The notes under the pieces are model-generated. The model made no database searches and had not been told where the DNA came from. It saw nothing but the letters and a program-made list of their open reading frames with translations. Positions 7,263 through 14,573 of a DNA stretch of 15,039 bases are shown piece by piece. How positions within the stretch are numbered: position 1 is the first letter of the stretch; every line of letters starts with the position of its first letter. Source of the DNA: Candidatus Uhrbacteria bacterium (GTDB lineage Bacteria > Patescibacteriota > Patescibacteriia > UBA9934 > UBA11717); NCBI GenBank assembly GCA_018701105.1, contig JABIWD010000020.1, positions 1 to 15,039 on the forward strand. Reading direction: 5' to 3'. Both the position numbers and the translations under genes were made by a program.

Positions 7263-8347
7263 AGTTCAAGATAAGTATTTTCACCTGCGATTAGTCGATG
7301 ACCTCTAGGATACGACGAAGCCTCACTTACAATCGTAGCCTTTGGGCCGATAATGCTGTCCACTATTCGCTTCGAGCTTGTCTCGATAGTGCTATCTGAC
7401 ATTATAATCGAGTGCTCAATCTCAGTATTCTTAATTTCAGATCTATTGCCAATCGTTGTATGTGGCCCTATGTATACGTTGTCGAGTTTCACATTGTCAC
7501 CGATCACAACCGGCCCACGAATCAAAACATTTCGCCCTAATACTGTGTCACGCCCAATCTTTACTCGCCCCTGAATCCTGACATCATCGAGTTTGATAAC
7601 AGTATCATCAATCAACGCCTCCTCAACCGGTAGTTCGTTCAGTAACAACTGATTACCCTCCAATAGCGCCTCAGGTGTCCCGGTGTCCTTCCACCATCCA
7701 ACCATAGTTCCATATCCAGCCGTACCATTCTTGATGATATGAGTGTTGATGTCTGCGATCTCATATTCACCACGCGCTGATGGCGTGATGTTTTTGTACG
7801 CCTCCATATATTTTGGCATCTTGTAGATATAGAGACCGGTTTGTGCAAACTGTGACTTTGGTGAACTCGGCTTCTCCTCAATCTCAAGCAAGTTACCGCT
7901 ATCATCGAATACAGGCACACCAAAGCGCTCAGGATCTTCAACCTCCACAAATGCGAAACTTGCATCAAGCTTTTCCGCGTTGAAACGGTCCACCATCTCC
8001 TGCAACGATCCAAGTACAACGTTGTCGCCAAAGTACAAAAGAACATCGTCATCACCAATCCAATCAGCAGCGTTGAATAAGATGTGACCAACTCCAAGCG
8101 CGCCACCTTGCTGTTCTATGTAAGTAAGCTTCAGTCCCCATTGTGACCCATCGCCACATACCTCCTGAATCATATCCTCACCCGGGTTCACATTAATGGC
8201 AACCTCAGTTACGCCAACTGCAGAGATCTTCTTAAGAGCATTAAACAGCATTGGCTCGTTTGCCAACGGTATCAAGTGTTTATTCAAGGTCCACGTGATC
8301 GGTCGTAGTCGCGTACCCCTTCCCCCAGCAGCAATCACAGCTTTCAT
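7259..8347 (-). CDS. rmlA: Glucose-1-phosphate thymidylyltransferase, long form with left-handed beta-helix
   Basis: Makes dTDP-glucose from dTTP and glucose-1-phosphate, the first step to dTDP-L-rhamnose. The 362-residue protein has the nucleotidyltransferase signature AAGGRGTRLRPIT (6-18), K23, FGDN (106-109) for metal and nucleotide, EIEEKP (155-160), RGEYEIADI (192-200) and GWWKDTGTP (217-225). A hexapeptide-repeat region (about 246-345, e.g. VKIGRDTVLGRNVLIRGPVVIG) marks the long RmlA/StrD type rather than the shorter enzyme of about 290 residues. The open frame extends to 8428, but the ATG at 8347 is right: MKAVIAAGG is the usual N-terminus and it begins 2 bp after the rmlD stop. Its TGA overlaps the GTG of the next gene. 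A related glucose-1-phosphate uridylyltransferase is possible on sequence alone, but the rml context argues for dTTP. Confidence 0.93.
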   Translation of the reverse strand: MKAVIAAGGRGTRLRPITWTLNKHLIPLANEPMLFNALKKISAVGVTEVAINVNPGEDMIQEVCGDGSQWGLKLTYIEQQGGALGVGHILFNAADWIGDDDVLLYFGDNVVLGSLQEMVDRFNAEKLDASFAFVEVEDPERFGVPVFDDSGNLLEIEEKPSSPKSQFAQTGLYIYKMPKYMEAYKNITPSARGEYEIADINTHIIKNGTAGYGTMVGWWKDTGTPEALLEGNQLLLNELPVEEALIDDTVIKLDDVRIQGRVKIGRDTVLGRNVLIRGPVVIGDNVKLDNVYIGPHTTIGNRSEIKNTEIEHSIIMSDSTIETSSKRIVDSIIGPKATIVSEASSYPRGHRLIAGENTYLEL

Positions 8348-8349
8348 AC

Positions 8350-9189
8350 TCAAATTGTTTTCAAATAATCCTCTAGGGCTTCCTGCCACGGTCTCATCGG
8401 CGGAAGCTTGGTATTTAGCAAAACGCAATGCATGGGTCGTTTTGCTGGTCTTGGAAACATCTTCCCAGAAACTGGCGTAATGTCAATAGTAACGCCTTTT
8501 AGTCTAAAAATCTCCTGCGCAAACCCGTGCCAGGTACACGATCCGCTATTTGCTGCATGATAGAGCCCAGGAGGGTGTCCTTCTACGATTTCGCGCGTCC
8601 TTTTCGCGAGATCGGGCGCATATGTTGGACTCGATTCCTCCTCATCAACAAGATCAAGGTGATCTTTAGTCTTCGCGAGTCCCAACATGATATCGATAAA
8701 ACTCTTCTTCCCGGCCTCACTCGTAGCAGGCTTTCCGAACAAACGTGAGAGTCGAATAACGTAACCTTTGCCTCCGACCTCCATGACAGCCTTCTCACCC
8801 GCAAGTTTCGATCGACCGTACACGCTCAACGGATTCATTTCCGCATCTTCGGTGTATCCCTCGGCATTCTCACCATCTGTCACATACTCAGTTCCATAAT
8901 GCACAAAAGGAATATCAAGATCACTCGCCAAACGTGCGAGCCTCCCCGGAACTTCACCATTGATCTTGTTCGCCATCTCCTCACCCTCTCCTTCAGCAAG
9001 ATCAACCGCGTTGTAACCGATCGCGTTGATCAATAGCTCGGGTCCGAGCTCTCGTATCTTTGCATCGCTCGTATCCGCATCCAAAACATCGCAATCCTCG
9101 CGATCCCAAGCAACAACATCGTGATCCGCATATGTGTTCACGAGCTCCTGACCAAGCATCCCCTTTGCTCCGAGTATCAATACTTTCAT
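8350..9189 (-). CDS. rmlD: dTDP-4-dehydrorhamnose reductase
   Basis: A 279-residue short-chain dehydrogenase-type enzyme that reduces dTDP-4-keto-rhamnose to dTDP-L-rhamnose with NAD(P)H, the last step of the pathway. Visible: the Rossmann loop GAKGMLG (7-13), INAIGYNAVDLAE (54-66), the catalytic Thr100 in HYGTEYVTDG (97-106), and Tyr124 and Lys128 in YGRSK. A C-terminal KMFPRPAKRPMHCVLLNTK segment, corresponding to the R-P.R...S.L....L region of the family, supports the assignment. The more usual STDYVFDG is GTEYVTDG here, so it is a somewhat divergent member with its active-site residues intact. It begins one base after rmlC (TAATATG) and ends 2 bp before rmlA. Length is normal for RmlD. 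Confidence 0.92.
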   Translation of the reverse strand: MKVLILGAKGMLGQELVNTYADHDVVAWDREDCDVLDADTSDAKIRELGPELLINAIGYNAVDLAEGEGEEMANKINGEVPGRLARLASDLDIPFVHYGTEYVTDGENAEGYTEDAEMNPLSVYGRSKLAGEKAVMEVGGKGYVIRLSRLFGKPATSEAGKKSFIDIMLGLAKTKDHLDLVDEEESSPTYAPDLAKRTREIVEGHPPGLYHAANSGSCTWHGFAQEIFRLKGVTIDITPVSGKMFPRPAKRPMHCVLLNTKLPPMRPWQEALEDYLKTI

Positions 9190-9190
9190 A

Positions 9191-9751
9191 TTACATTGGT
9201 TCTATTTCAGAAAGCATCGGGTGATTACGGTCACGGTCTGATAACACAGCATCCTTTAGTGCAATCGGCCACTCCACGCCAATAGCGGGGTCGGCAAGAT
9301 TCACGAAGGCGCTCGTCTTGTATGCATCTTCACTCCAATGCGCATTCACACTATAAAGATAGTAAACGTCATCCGTGAGGCACTGATACGAGTTACCTAC
9401 ACCACTTGGAACAAACGCCGCTTTCTCGTCATCGAGTTCAACTGTGACCACTCGACCAAAAGAATCACCCTTTCGAAGATCGACATATGCCACAAAGACT
9501 TTCCCAGTCACAATGGTCACATATTTATCCCAGGGCTCAGCGTGGAATCCACGCGTAACACCTTTCTTGTTGAATGCTAAGCTGTTCTGTACTACCTGGA
9601 ACTCACTCGGAAGTCCCGCTGCAACAAGCTTCTCTTTCTGATATTTTTCTTGAAAGGATCCACGGTCGTCCCCAACTTTAGTAACATCAAAAACAATCAA
9701 TCCCGGAATCTCTGTCTCGTGCCCAGTAACTTCTGTTGTAGGTACTCCCAT
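9191..9751 (-). CDS. rmlC: dTDP-4-dehydrorhamnose 3,5-epimerase, divergent subtype
   Basis: A 186-residue cupin that epimerises C3 and C5 of dTDP-4-keto-6-deoxyglucose. The frame is open upstream to 9925, but that part is antisense-free run-through over rmlB; the ATG at 9751, one base after the rmlB stop, gives the normal length. Against remembered M. tuberculosis RmlC (His62, His119, Tyr132, Asp171), His70 in RGFH, Tyr131 in YYLYS and Asp172 in LSDRD are kept. The His of the AHGF motif is replaced by Asn120 in GVGNSY, and the loop after RGFH is shorter (AEPWDKYV). This pattern recalls the epimerase half of fused RmlC-RmlD proteins of actinobacteria. The flanking rml genes support the role strongly. 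Confidence 0.9.
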   Translation of the reverse strand: MGVPTTEVTGHETEIPGLIVFDVTKVGDDRGSFQEKYQKEKLVAAGLPSEFQVVQNSLAFNKKGVTRGFHAEPWDKYVTIVTGKVFVAYVDLRKGDSFGRVVTVELDDEKAAFVPSGVGNSYQCLTDDVYYLYSVNAHWSEDAYKTSAFVNLADPAIGVEWPIALKDAVLSDRDRNHPMLSEIEPM

Positions 9752-9752
9752 A

Positions 9753-10760
9753 TTATTTTGATCCGTAATTTTTCTCGTAATATTCCTTGTAGGCTCCACT
9801 CTTACATCGATCTGACCATTCCTTGTGATCCTCGTACCAGTCGATCGTGAGCCGCAGCCCTTCCTCGAGCGTCGTTTTCGCCTCCCAACCAAGCTCTTCT
9901 CGAGCTTTAGATGAGTTCGTAGCATATCGTCGATCGTGCCCAGGCCGATCCTTCACGAACTCGATCCGGTCCTCACTCAATCCCAACAAACCAATCATGG
10001 TCTTTGTAAGATCCAAGTTCTTGACCTCGTTATCATCACCGAGTGTGTACGTCTCACCGATCTTTCCTTTCTGTAAAACCGCATCAACTCCTGAACAGTG
10101 ATCCTCGACGTATATCCAATCACGAATCTGCAACCCATCGCCATACACAGGAACCGTTTTCCCTTCTTTCAAGTTTGAGATGAAAAGCGGAATCATCTTC
10201 TCCGGGAAATGGTACGGTCCATAGTTGTTCGAGCAGTTCGAAATCGTGATCGGCAAACCATGTGTATGGAAGTAAGCTCTCACAAGATGATCAGACGCCG
10301 CCTTGGAAGCCGAGTACGGATTACGTGGCGCGTACGGAGTGTTCTCATCAAAAGCAGGATCGTCTGGACCCAACGACCCGAACACCTCATCGGTAGACAC
10401 ATGATGGAACCTCTTCTTACCATGAGCTAATGCCGCGTCCAAAAGCACGAGTGTACCGAGAACGTTTGTCTTCACGAAGGCGTCAGCATCCAGTATCGAT
10501 CGATCAACGTGAGACTCGGCCGCAAAGTTAACAATCGCATCCACATCCTTCACAAGATCAAAAACAAGATCACGATCCGTAATCGAACCGTGAACAAAAG
10601 TGTACCGAGGATCACCCTCAATATCACTCAAATTTTCCAAATTACCCGCGTACGTCAAAGCATCCAAATTCACGACCTCATCCTCAGGATGCTCCCGTAA
10701 AAAATACCGAACAAAGTTAGATCCAATAAACCCCGCGCCTCCTGTAACAAGTAATTTCAT
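9753..10760 (-). CDS. rmlB: dTDP-glucose 4,6-dehydratase
   Basis: Converts dTDP-glucose to dTDP-4-keto-6-deoxyglucose using bound NAD+. The 335-residue extended SDR protein has GGAGFIGSN (7-15), DALTYAGN (33-40), AAESHVDRS (80-88), the active-site trio in STDEVFG (Thr123, Asp124, Glu125) and Tyr149/Lys153 in YSASKA, then CSNNYGPYHFPEK and YGDGLQIRDWIYVEDHC. All are textbook RmlB and the length is usual, so this is the firmest call in the window. It is the first gene of the minus-strand rhamnose operon. A candidate promoter sits immediately upstream, and AAGGA lies only two bases before the ATG, which is too close for a normal ribosome binding site. rmlC follows after a single base. Confidence 0.97.
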   Translation of the reverse strand: MKLLVTGGAGFIGSNFVRYFLREHPEDEVVNLDALTYAGNLENLSDIEGDPRYTFVHGSITDRDLVFDLVKDVDAIVNFAAESHVDRSILDADAFVKTNVLGTLVLLDAALAHGKKRFHHVSTDEVFGSLGPDDPAFDENTPYAPRNPYSASKAASDHLVRAYFHTHGLPITISNCSNNYGPYHFPEKMIPLFISNLKEGKTVPVYGDGLQIRDWIYVEDHCSGVDAVLQKGKIGETYTLGDDNEVKNLDLTKTMIGLLGLSEDRIEFVKDRPGHDRRYATNSSKAREELGWEAKTTLEEGLRLTIDWYEDHKEWSDRCKSGAYKEYYEKNYGSK

Positions 10761-10769
10761 AGTCCTTGG

Positions 10770-10798
10770 ATATTAACCCATAAGGCTGTTTTACTCAA
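10770..10798 (-). promoter_or_regulatory. Candidate promoter of the rhamnose/glycosyltransferase operon
   Basis: On the minus strand TTGAGT (10793-10798) and TAATAT (10770-10775) are separated by exactly 17 bp, with 4 of 6 matches to each consensus hexamer. It lies in the only intergenic gap (41 bp) between the HIT gene and rmlB. The predicted transcription start would be about 10762-10764, within a few bases of the rmlB ATG, implying a leaderless or almost leaderless message. The match is moderate and rmlB could instead be read through from the HIT operon, as no terminator is visible between them. Confidence 0.42.
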
Positions 10799-10801
10799 GA
10801 T

Positions 10802-11212
10802 CTACGCGATATTCTCTCGCATTCGTGCTGCATCACCCTCAATCTCGTCATTTGATCGCTCAATGTGGCCCCAGGGCTTATGACCGTCGTCTTTGAAGCG
10901 TGGAAGTATATGAATGTGCGGATGCATCACGGCTTGGAACGCAGCTTCGCCGTTATTCATGTGGATGTTGATCCCGTCGGCTTCCACGGCGTCTCGTACG
11001 TGTGGCGCGAGCTTATGAGCTACGCGGAATCCCTCAACCATCGACTCTTCAGTTGCGTCAAATATATTCACAGCATGTTCCTTTGGGATCACGAGCACAT
11101 GTCCCTTTACACTTGGAAAAGCATCCATGATCGCGAGCGCATGCTCGTTCTCGAAAATGATTCTTGACGGAATCTCTTTGGATATAATTTTACAAAAAAT
11201 GCAGTCTTCCAT
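10802..11212 (-). CDS. HIT-family (HinT-like) nucleotide hydrolase
   Basis: A 136-residue histidine-triad protein. The motif H-x-H-x-H-hydrophobic-hydrophobic is at His97-Pro-His99-Ile-His101-Ile-Leu, with His99 expected as the nucleophile. The N-terminal CIFCKII (4-10) supplies the Cys4/Cys7 pair that binds zinc in many bacterial HinT proteins. GHVLVIPKEH (37-46) and NIHMNNGEAAFQAV (82-95) are the usual flanking segments. The family hydrolyses nucleoside phosphoramidates or related nucleotide conjugates in the cytoplasm; the substrate here is unknown. It starts 9 bp after the small membrane protein gene without a clear ribosome binding site, so it is probably the last gene of the GT-C operon. 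The link to glycan synthesis is only positional. Confidence 0.93.
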   Translation of the reverse strand: MEDCIFCKIISKEIPSRIIFENEHALAIMDAFPSVKGHVLVIPKEHAVNIFDATEESMVEGFRVAHKLAPHVRDAVEADGINIHMNNGEAAFQAVMHPHIHILPRFKDDGHKPWGHIERSNDEIEGDAARMRENIA

Positions 11213-11221
11213 AATAACTAA

Positions 11222-11407
11222 TTATGATTTACGTTTTGCCAACTTCTGATACCACCAAAATAATCCTAGCAAGAATAGCAGCAGGAATATGTGAGGTGAG
11301 AATACTCTAGTAACCGACGTTGGCACCATGAGCTCGATCACCACAAACAAGATCCAACTCGTGAAGCTGGTGTAAGTTAATGTTTTCGCTACAGCACGTG
11401 TGTTCAT
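11222..11407 (-). CDS. Small two-helix membrane protein, 61 residues
   Basis: Not recognised. The product has two hydrophobic segments (about 14-31 and 37-55) joined by a short loop around SVTRVF, a basic N-terminal part (R4, K8) and a basic tail QKLAKRKS. The positive-inside rule predicts both ends in the cytoplasm, forming a hairpin. I accept it as a gene because it starts one base after the stop of the 494-residue gene, fills the space to the HIT gene with only 9 bp left over, and its composition is plainly that of a membrane protein. It may be a small partner of the GT-C enzyme or of the anchored 494-residue protein; that is inference from position only. Confidence 0.65.
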   Translation of the reverse strand: MNTRAVAKTLTYTSFTSWILFVVIELMVPTSVTRVFSPHIFLLLFLLGLFWWYQKLAKRKS

Positions 11408-11408
11408 A

Positions 11409-12893
11409 CTATTGTAGCTTCTTCATTATAAGATCGAGCACATCTAGTATCGTTCGCTCGGGGCGCCTAAACGTCATCTGAATCTTCTTGATATCGATAG
11501 ACGCTTCACGATCCTCAACACGTGGAAGCGATATCACAAACCTGTACGACCCAGCATCTAACTCACTCGCCGTCGGATCATCTCCTGCGGCCTCACGTTC
11601 TAGGTTCGCGAGTGCAAAGGTGGTCTCGGTCACATCCCAACGTCTATCCCGTGTCGTCGGCTCGTAATCTGCAACGATGTAGTTTACACCGAGCTTGTCG
11701 AGGTTTGTTCGATCGTCGAGTTTCACGGGGAACGGATTAAAGAATGCTTCCTTTGAAAATGCGATCCTCCCATCGGTTACAACGAGCATGTCACCACGAG
11801 GAATAACGATCTTGGTAATCCCGACGTTCTTGTTTTCAATGTTGTACCTCTCATGAGGGATAGCAATCTCAACTTCATCATTACCCACCTTCACCGTCTG
11901 CACACCTTCCGCGTGTCGCGTGAACAGTGTCAGGTGCTGAGCATCCGTGTAGAGCGTAACTGGTCTCTCGCCATCCAAGTACCCAACCTCATCACCAATG
12001 TGCACGTTGGACGAGTACGTCATCTTTGAAGTGTTCGTATTCACAATGCGCCAATAAACATCATTCCCCGCATTAAGCTCCACTTTAACGAGCCCTGGCG
12101 ACAATCCTGGAGCCTCAACGCGCAAGAACTTGCGCTCGAGCGAAACATTCGTCGACTGATCCACACCGTCATCATCTGCCCTAACCTCACCAACCACCTC
12201 CCCATTCTGATAAACGCGGATCGCAACGTGCTCCTTGCCTGGATTACGGTTCATGTCCATATACATAACCTCCATCTCAAACTGGCTACCATCTGTCGCG
12301 GCAACAAACTCATGGAACCCACGCAAAGAAACGTTCTCTTGGCGCACCGGACGCCCCCGTAACCAGTCGCGCGGAAGCAGATCTTTCTCTGGAAGATCAT
12401 AGTGATACGTAGCGATCTCCGACAAAGACGGAGGGTCATTCAAAAACTGACCAAGGTCATCATAAACTTTTTTCCGTTGTAGAAACAAAAGGTCCCCCTG
12501 CGTCACAGCAGTCCAGTCCAGTTTGTCGATTATCTGGTGCGAGATCGGTCGCAAGTCAATCTGACCTGCCGACGCATTCACAGTAGCGCCGAGCTCAACG
12601 ACGGGCTGATCTCGTGGATCGATCCACATAGATACATCTACCGTCTGATAATTCCCCGGCGGTGTCACCGACAAGTAAATCGGGTCACCGTGCAACCGTG
12701 CAAAACTTTCACCACCAACCTTGAGTGTGGTGTCGACTCGACCTGAAGGTCTAAGACCATGCACAAAAGCAGACTGCTCACCCGGCTCCCATGTAACCGT
12801 CTTCTCCCCATCAAGATCAAGATAGGTATAGCTAACAAAAAGAAGAAGACTTATCGGAAGAAGGACTATCAATGTTTGAAGTATCTTTGTCAT
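11409..12893 (-). CDS. Anchored extracytoplasmic protein of unknown function, 494 residues
   Basis: Not recognised by name. An N-terminal signal anchor (about 5-23) is followed by a long hydrophilic region, rich in alternating beta-strand patterns, that should lie outside the membrane. An early part (about 30-135) includes FARLHGDPIYLSVTPP. A middle part (about 185-290) includes the acidic MYMDMNRNPG and RADDDGVD, which could bind metal or sugar. Further strand-rich units follow to about residue 470, then a charged or amphipathic tail RTILDVLDLIMKKLQ. The ATG overlaps the GT-C gene's stop as ATGA, so the two are probably made together, and a one-base gap couples it to the 61-residue protein. 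A role beside the GT-C enzyme, such as holding acceptor or product, is plausible but unproven. Secretion is fairly sure; function is not. Confidence 0.8.
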   Translation of the reverse strand: MTKILQTLIVLLPISLLLFVSYTYLDLDGEKTVTWEPGEQSAFVHGLRPSGRVDTTLKVGGESFARLHGDPIYLSVTPPGNYQTVDVSMWIDPRDQPVVELGATVNASAGQIDLRPISHQIIDKLDWTAVTQGDLLFLQRKKVYDDLGQFLNDPPSLSEIATYHYDLPEKDLLPRDWLRGRPVRQENVSLRGFHEFVAATDGSQFEMEVMYMDMNRNPGKEHVAIRVYQNGEVVGEVRADDDGVDQSTNVSLERKFLRVEAPGLSPGLVKVELNAGNDVYWRIVNTNTSKMTYSSNVHIGDEVGYLDGERPVTLYTDAQHLTLFTRHAEGVQTVKVGNDEVEIAIPHERYNIENKNVGITKIVIPRGDMLVVTDGRIAFSKEAFFNPFPVKLDDRTNLDKLGVNYIVADYEPTTRDRRWDVTETTFALANLEREAAGDDPTASELDAGSYRFVISLPRVEDREASIDIKKIQMTFRRPERTILDVLDLIMKKLQ

Positions 12894-14539
12894 TCTCTAG
12901 AAAATATATAAAGCGTCTTTTCTCCAACCTGCTCCACTGCCTGCATCTGTATCTGAACAGGAGCCAACCTCGTCTCGTGCAAGAAATCAAGATCCTGAAT
13001 TGGCAAAGTTATGCCATAGTAATATAACGAGGCTCCCTTCTGTTCAACGGCGTCAATCATGATCGGTAGCGATGCATACGTCGTTTCGTCTCTTAATGAT
13101 ACCACCACTGAGCGTTGAGGAAATATTATCTTATCTGAACGATCCACAATCAACAGGTCATCCGCGCCAGTTTTGTCGAGCAACAGCGATCTCTCAGACT
13201 CAAACTCTGCAATATTTCCGACCACGCGCTGCAATCCCTCGTCTTGCCCAAGATAAGTAACATGGATGCCAGATATCACGAGCGCACCAATCCATATGAT
13301 CATCAATACCGTCTTTCGAGCTTGAGTACGACCTCGTGCAAACCCAGTTGCAATCGCGTATCCGATCAGAGGGGTCATCACCACAGTTATCGGTAGCCAG
13401 TACCTTATATATGATGTTCCGATCGTCACTGCGGTCGGATCAGGGTTATCGTTCAAGTTCCACGAGCCATACAGAAGTATAAGATACGCAGTTACAAAAA
13501 CTACGACGGTAACCAGCGCGCCAATATCTCGATCCTTGAATGACAGTTTTTTCCACCGGAATAAGATCAGCGCGAAGCCGTAGAGTGCAAAGAATGTCCA
13601 AAGTGCAAAGAATGCGAAGTGAAAATCGAAAAAGTTACGTACAACATTCATCTCATGTATACCAAACGGGAAAATGTATTGCATGATCGAAGACCCTGTA
13701 ACGATCTCGCTCTCAGCCGCAACTTGAGCAACGGCTGGATCGACAGCCACGCTATAACCAGTAGTCAGAGCCGATCCGAATATCGCCACATTGAGTTGCA
13801 ACATGATCACGATCGGTATCAAGAGGCCGACGAGGCCTGCCGCGATCTCGCGAAACGGTAGTCTACGAGCCTTCCATGCTACGACCAACAAGATCGGTAC
13901 GAGCCAGATTGCGGCGTTGGTGCGAACAAAGATCGCCATCCCGAAAGATAAACCACCAGCAAGCATCATCAACTCACTCCAAATATCTTTCTTAAGACGG
14001 AACGGTTTCTTCTTTGCGACATACCAGAAGTACGCGGCGAAAATTAACATCGACACGAACAACACATTCGGATGCAGGCCGCGCGCTGTGAAATACCACC
14101 AACCAGGATGAACTGCGAGTGCAATAGCCGCAAACCACGCAACCAGTGGATCACGCATAAACCTCAGCACGACTTGTTGCCAGGCGAGGATAGCTAGAAC
14201 TGCAATGAGCGGGATCACCAGATCGAGCGAGCTTGCCTCCAAACCGGTGACACGACGCACTATCCCAAGTATCCACGGCAAGCCCAACCACATGTTCGGC
14301 ACCAACTGACCATCAACCACGTTCATGCTACGCGGATGGACAATGCCTCCGAGTTCGCTTGAATACGCAGCGGGCACATCGTACTCACCAGACACAACCG
14401 GCAACCTATCAGCAAAAAAAGCCGCAGCCGACTCGTCGGGTGCGTTCCATAGGTCTCCGGTATTTAGCGGAAACCAGGCATATGCAAAAAAGAGAGCAAC
14501 CGCTCCCAATACAATGAATATTTTATTTTTTTGAGGCAC
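12890..14539 (-). CDS. Multi-spanning GT-C (GT39/ArnT-like) membrane glycosyltransferase
   Basis: A 549-residue integral membrane protein with about eleven hydrophobic segments, the first at 7-25 and the last near 408-429, then an extracytoplasmic C-terminal part (about 430-549). The first outer loop holds WNAPDES (31-37), whose Asp35-Glu36 sit where GT-C enzymes of the PMT/ArnT/RgtA-like group keep catalytic acidic residues. ARGLHPNVLF (152-161) and FVRTNAAIW (204-212) are further family-like segments. Such enzymes take a sugar from a polyprenyl phosphate and add it to a glycan, lipid or protein outside the membrane. Substrate and acceptor are not readable. The start codon is GTG (14537-14539), placed just before a charged head and the first helix. 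It follows the PgsA-like gene by 34 bp and overlaps the next gene by 4 bp. Confidence 0.82.
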   Translation of the reverse strand: MPQKNKIFIVLGAVALFFAYAWFPLNTGDLWNAPDESAAAFFADRLPVVSGEYDVPAAYSSELGGIVHPRSMNVVDGQLVPNMWLGLPWILGIVRRVTGLEASSLDLVIPLIAVLAILAWQQVVLRFMRDPLVAWFAAIALAVHPGWWYFTARGLHPNVLFVSMLIFAAYFWYVAKKKPFRLKKDIWSELMMLAGGLSFGMAIFVRTNAAIWLVPILLVVAWKARRLPFREIAAGLVGLLIPIVIMLQLNVAIFGSALTTGYSVAVDPAVAQVAAESEIVTGSSIMQYIFPFGIHEMNVVRNFFDFHFAFFALWTFFALYGFALILFRWKKLSFKDRDIGALVTVVVFVTAYLILLYGSWNLNDNPDPTAVTIGTSYIRYWLPITVVMTPLIGYAIATGFARGRTQARKTVLMIIWIGALVISGIHVTYLGQDEGLQRVVGNIAEFESERSLLLDKTGADDLLIVDRSDKIIFPQRSVVVSLRDETTYASLPIMIDAVEQKGASLYYYGITLPIQDLDFLHETRLAPVQIQMQAVEQVGEKTLYIFSRE

Positions 14540-14573
14540 AGGGGCAATTTCAAATTTTACCCAATAGTCATTA

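Noticed and set aside
8348..8428. An N-terminal extension of the rmlA reading frame
   Set aside because: It would overlap the end of rmlD; MKAVIAAGG at 8347 is the standard N-terminus of the family.
9752..9925. An N-terminal extension of the rmlC reading frame
   Set aside because: It overlaps rmlB coding sequence, its product is arginine rich and unlike any RmlC, and the ATG at 9751 gives normal length and junction.
11425..11430. A perfect TATAAT on the minus strand ahead of the 61-residue gene
   Set aside because: It is inside the coding sequence of the 494-residue protein, with no -35 or TGn element at the right distance. An internal promoter cannot be excluded but is not supported.
14540..14573. 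A TAAAAT string as a promoter for the GT-C gene
   Set aside because: No matching -35 hexamer at 16-18 bp. The 34-bp gap after the PgsA-like gene is more simply explained by a common transcript.
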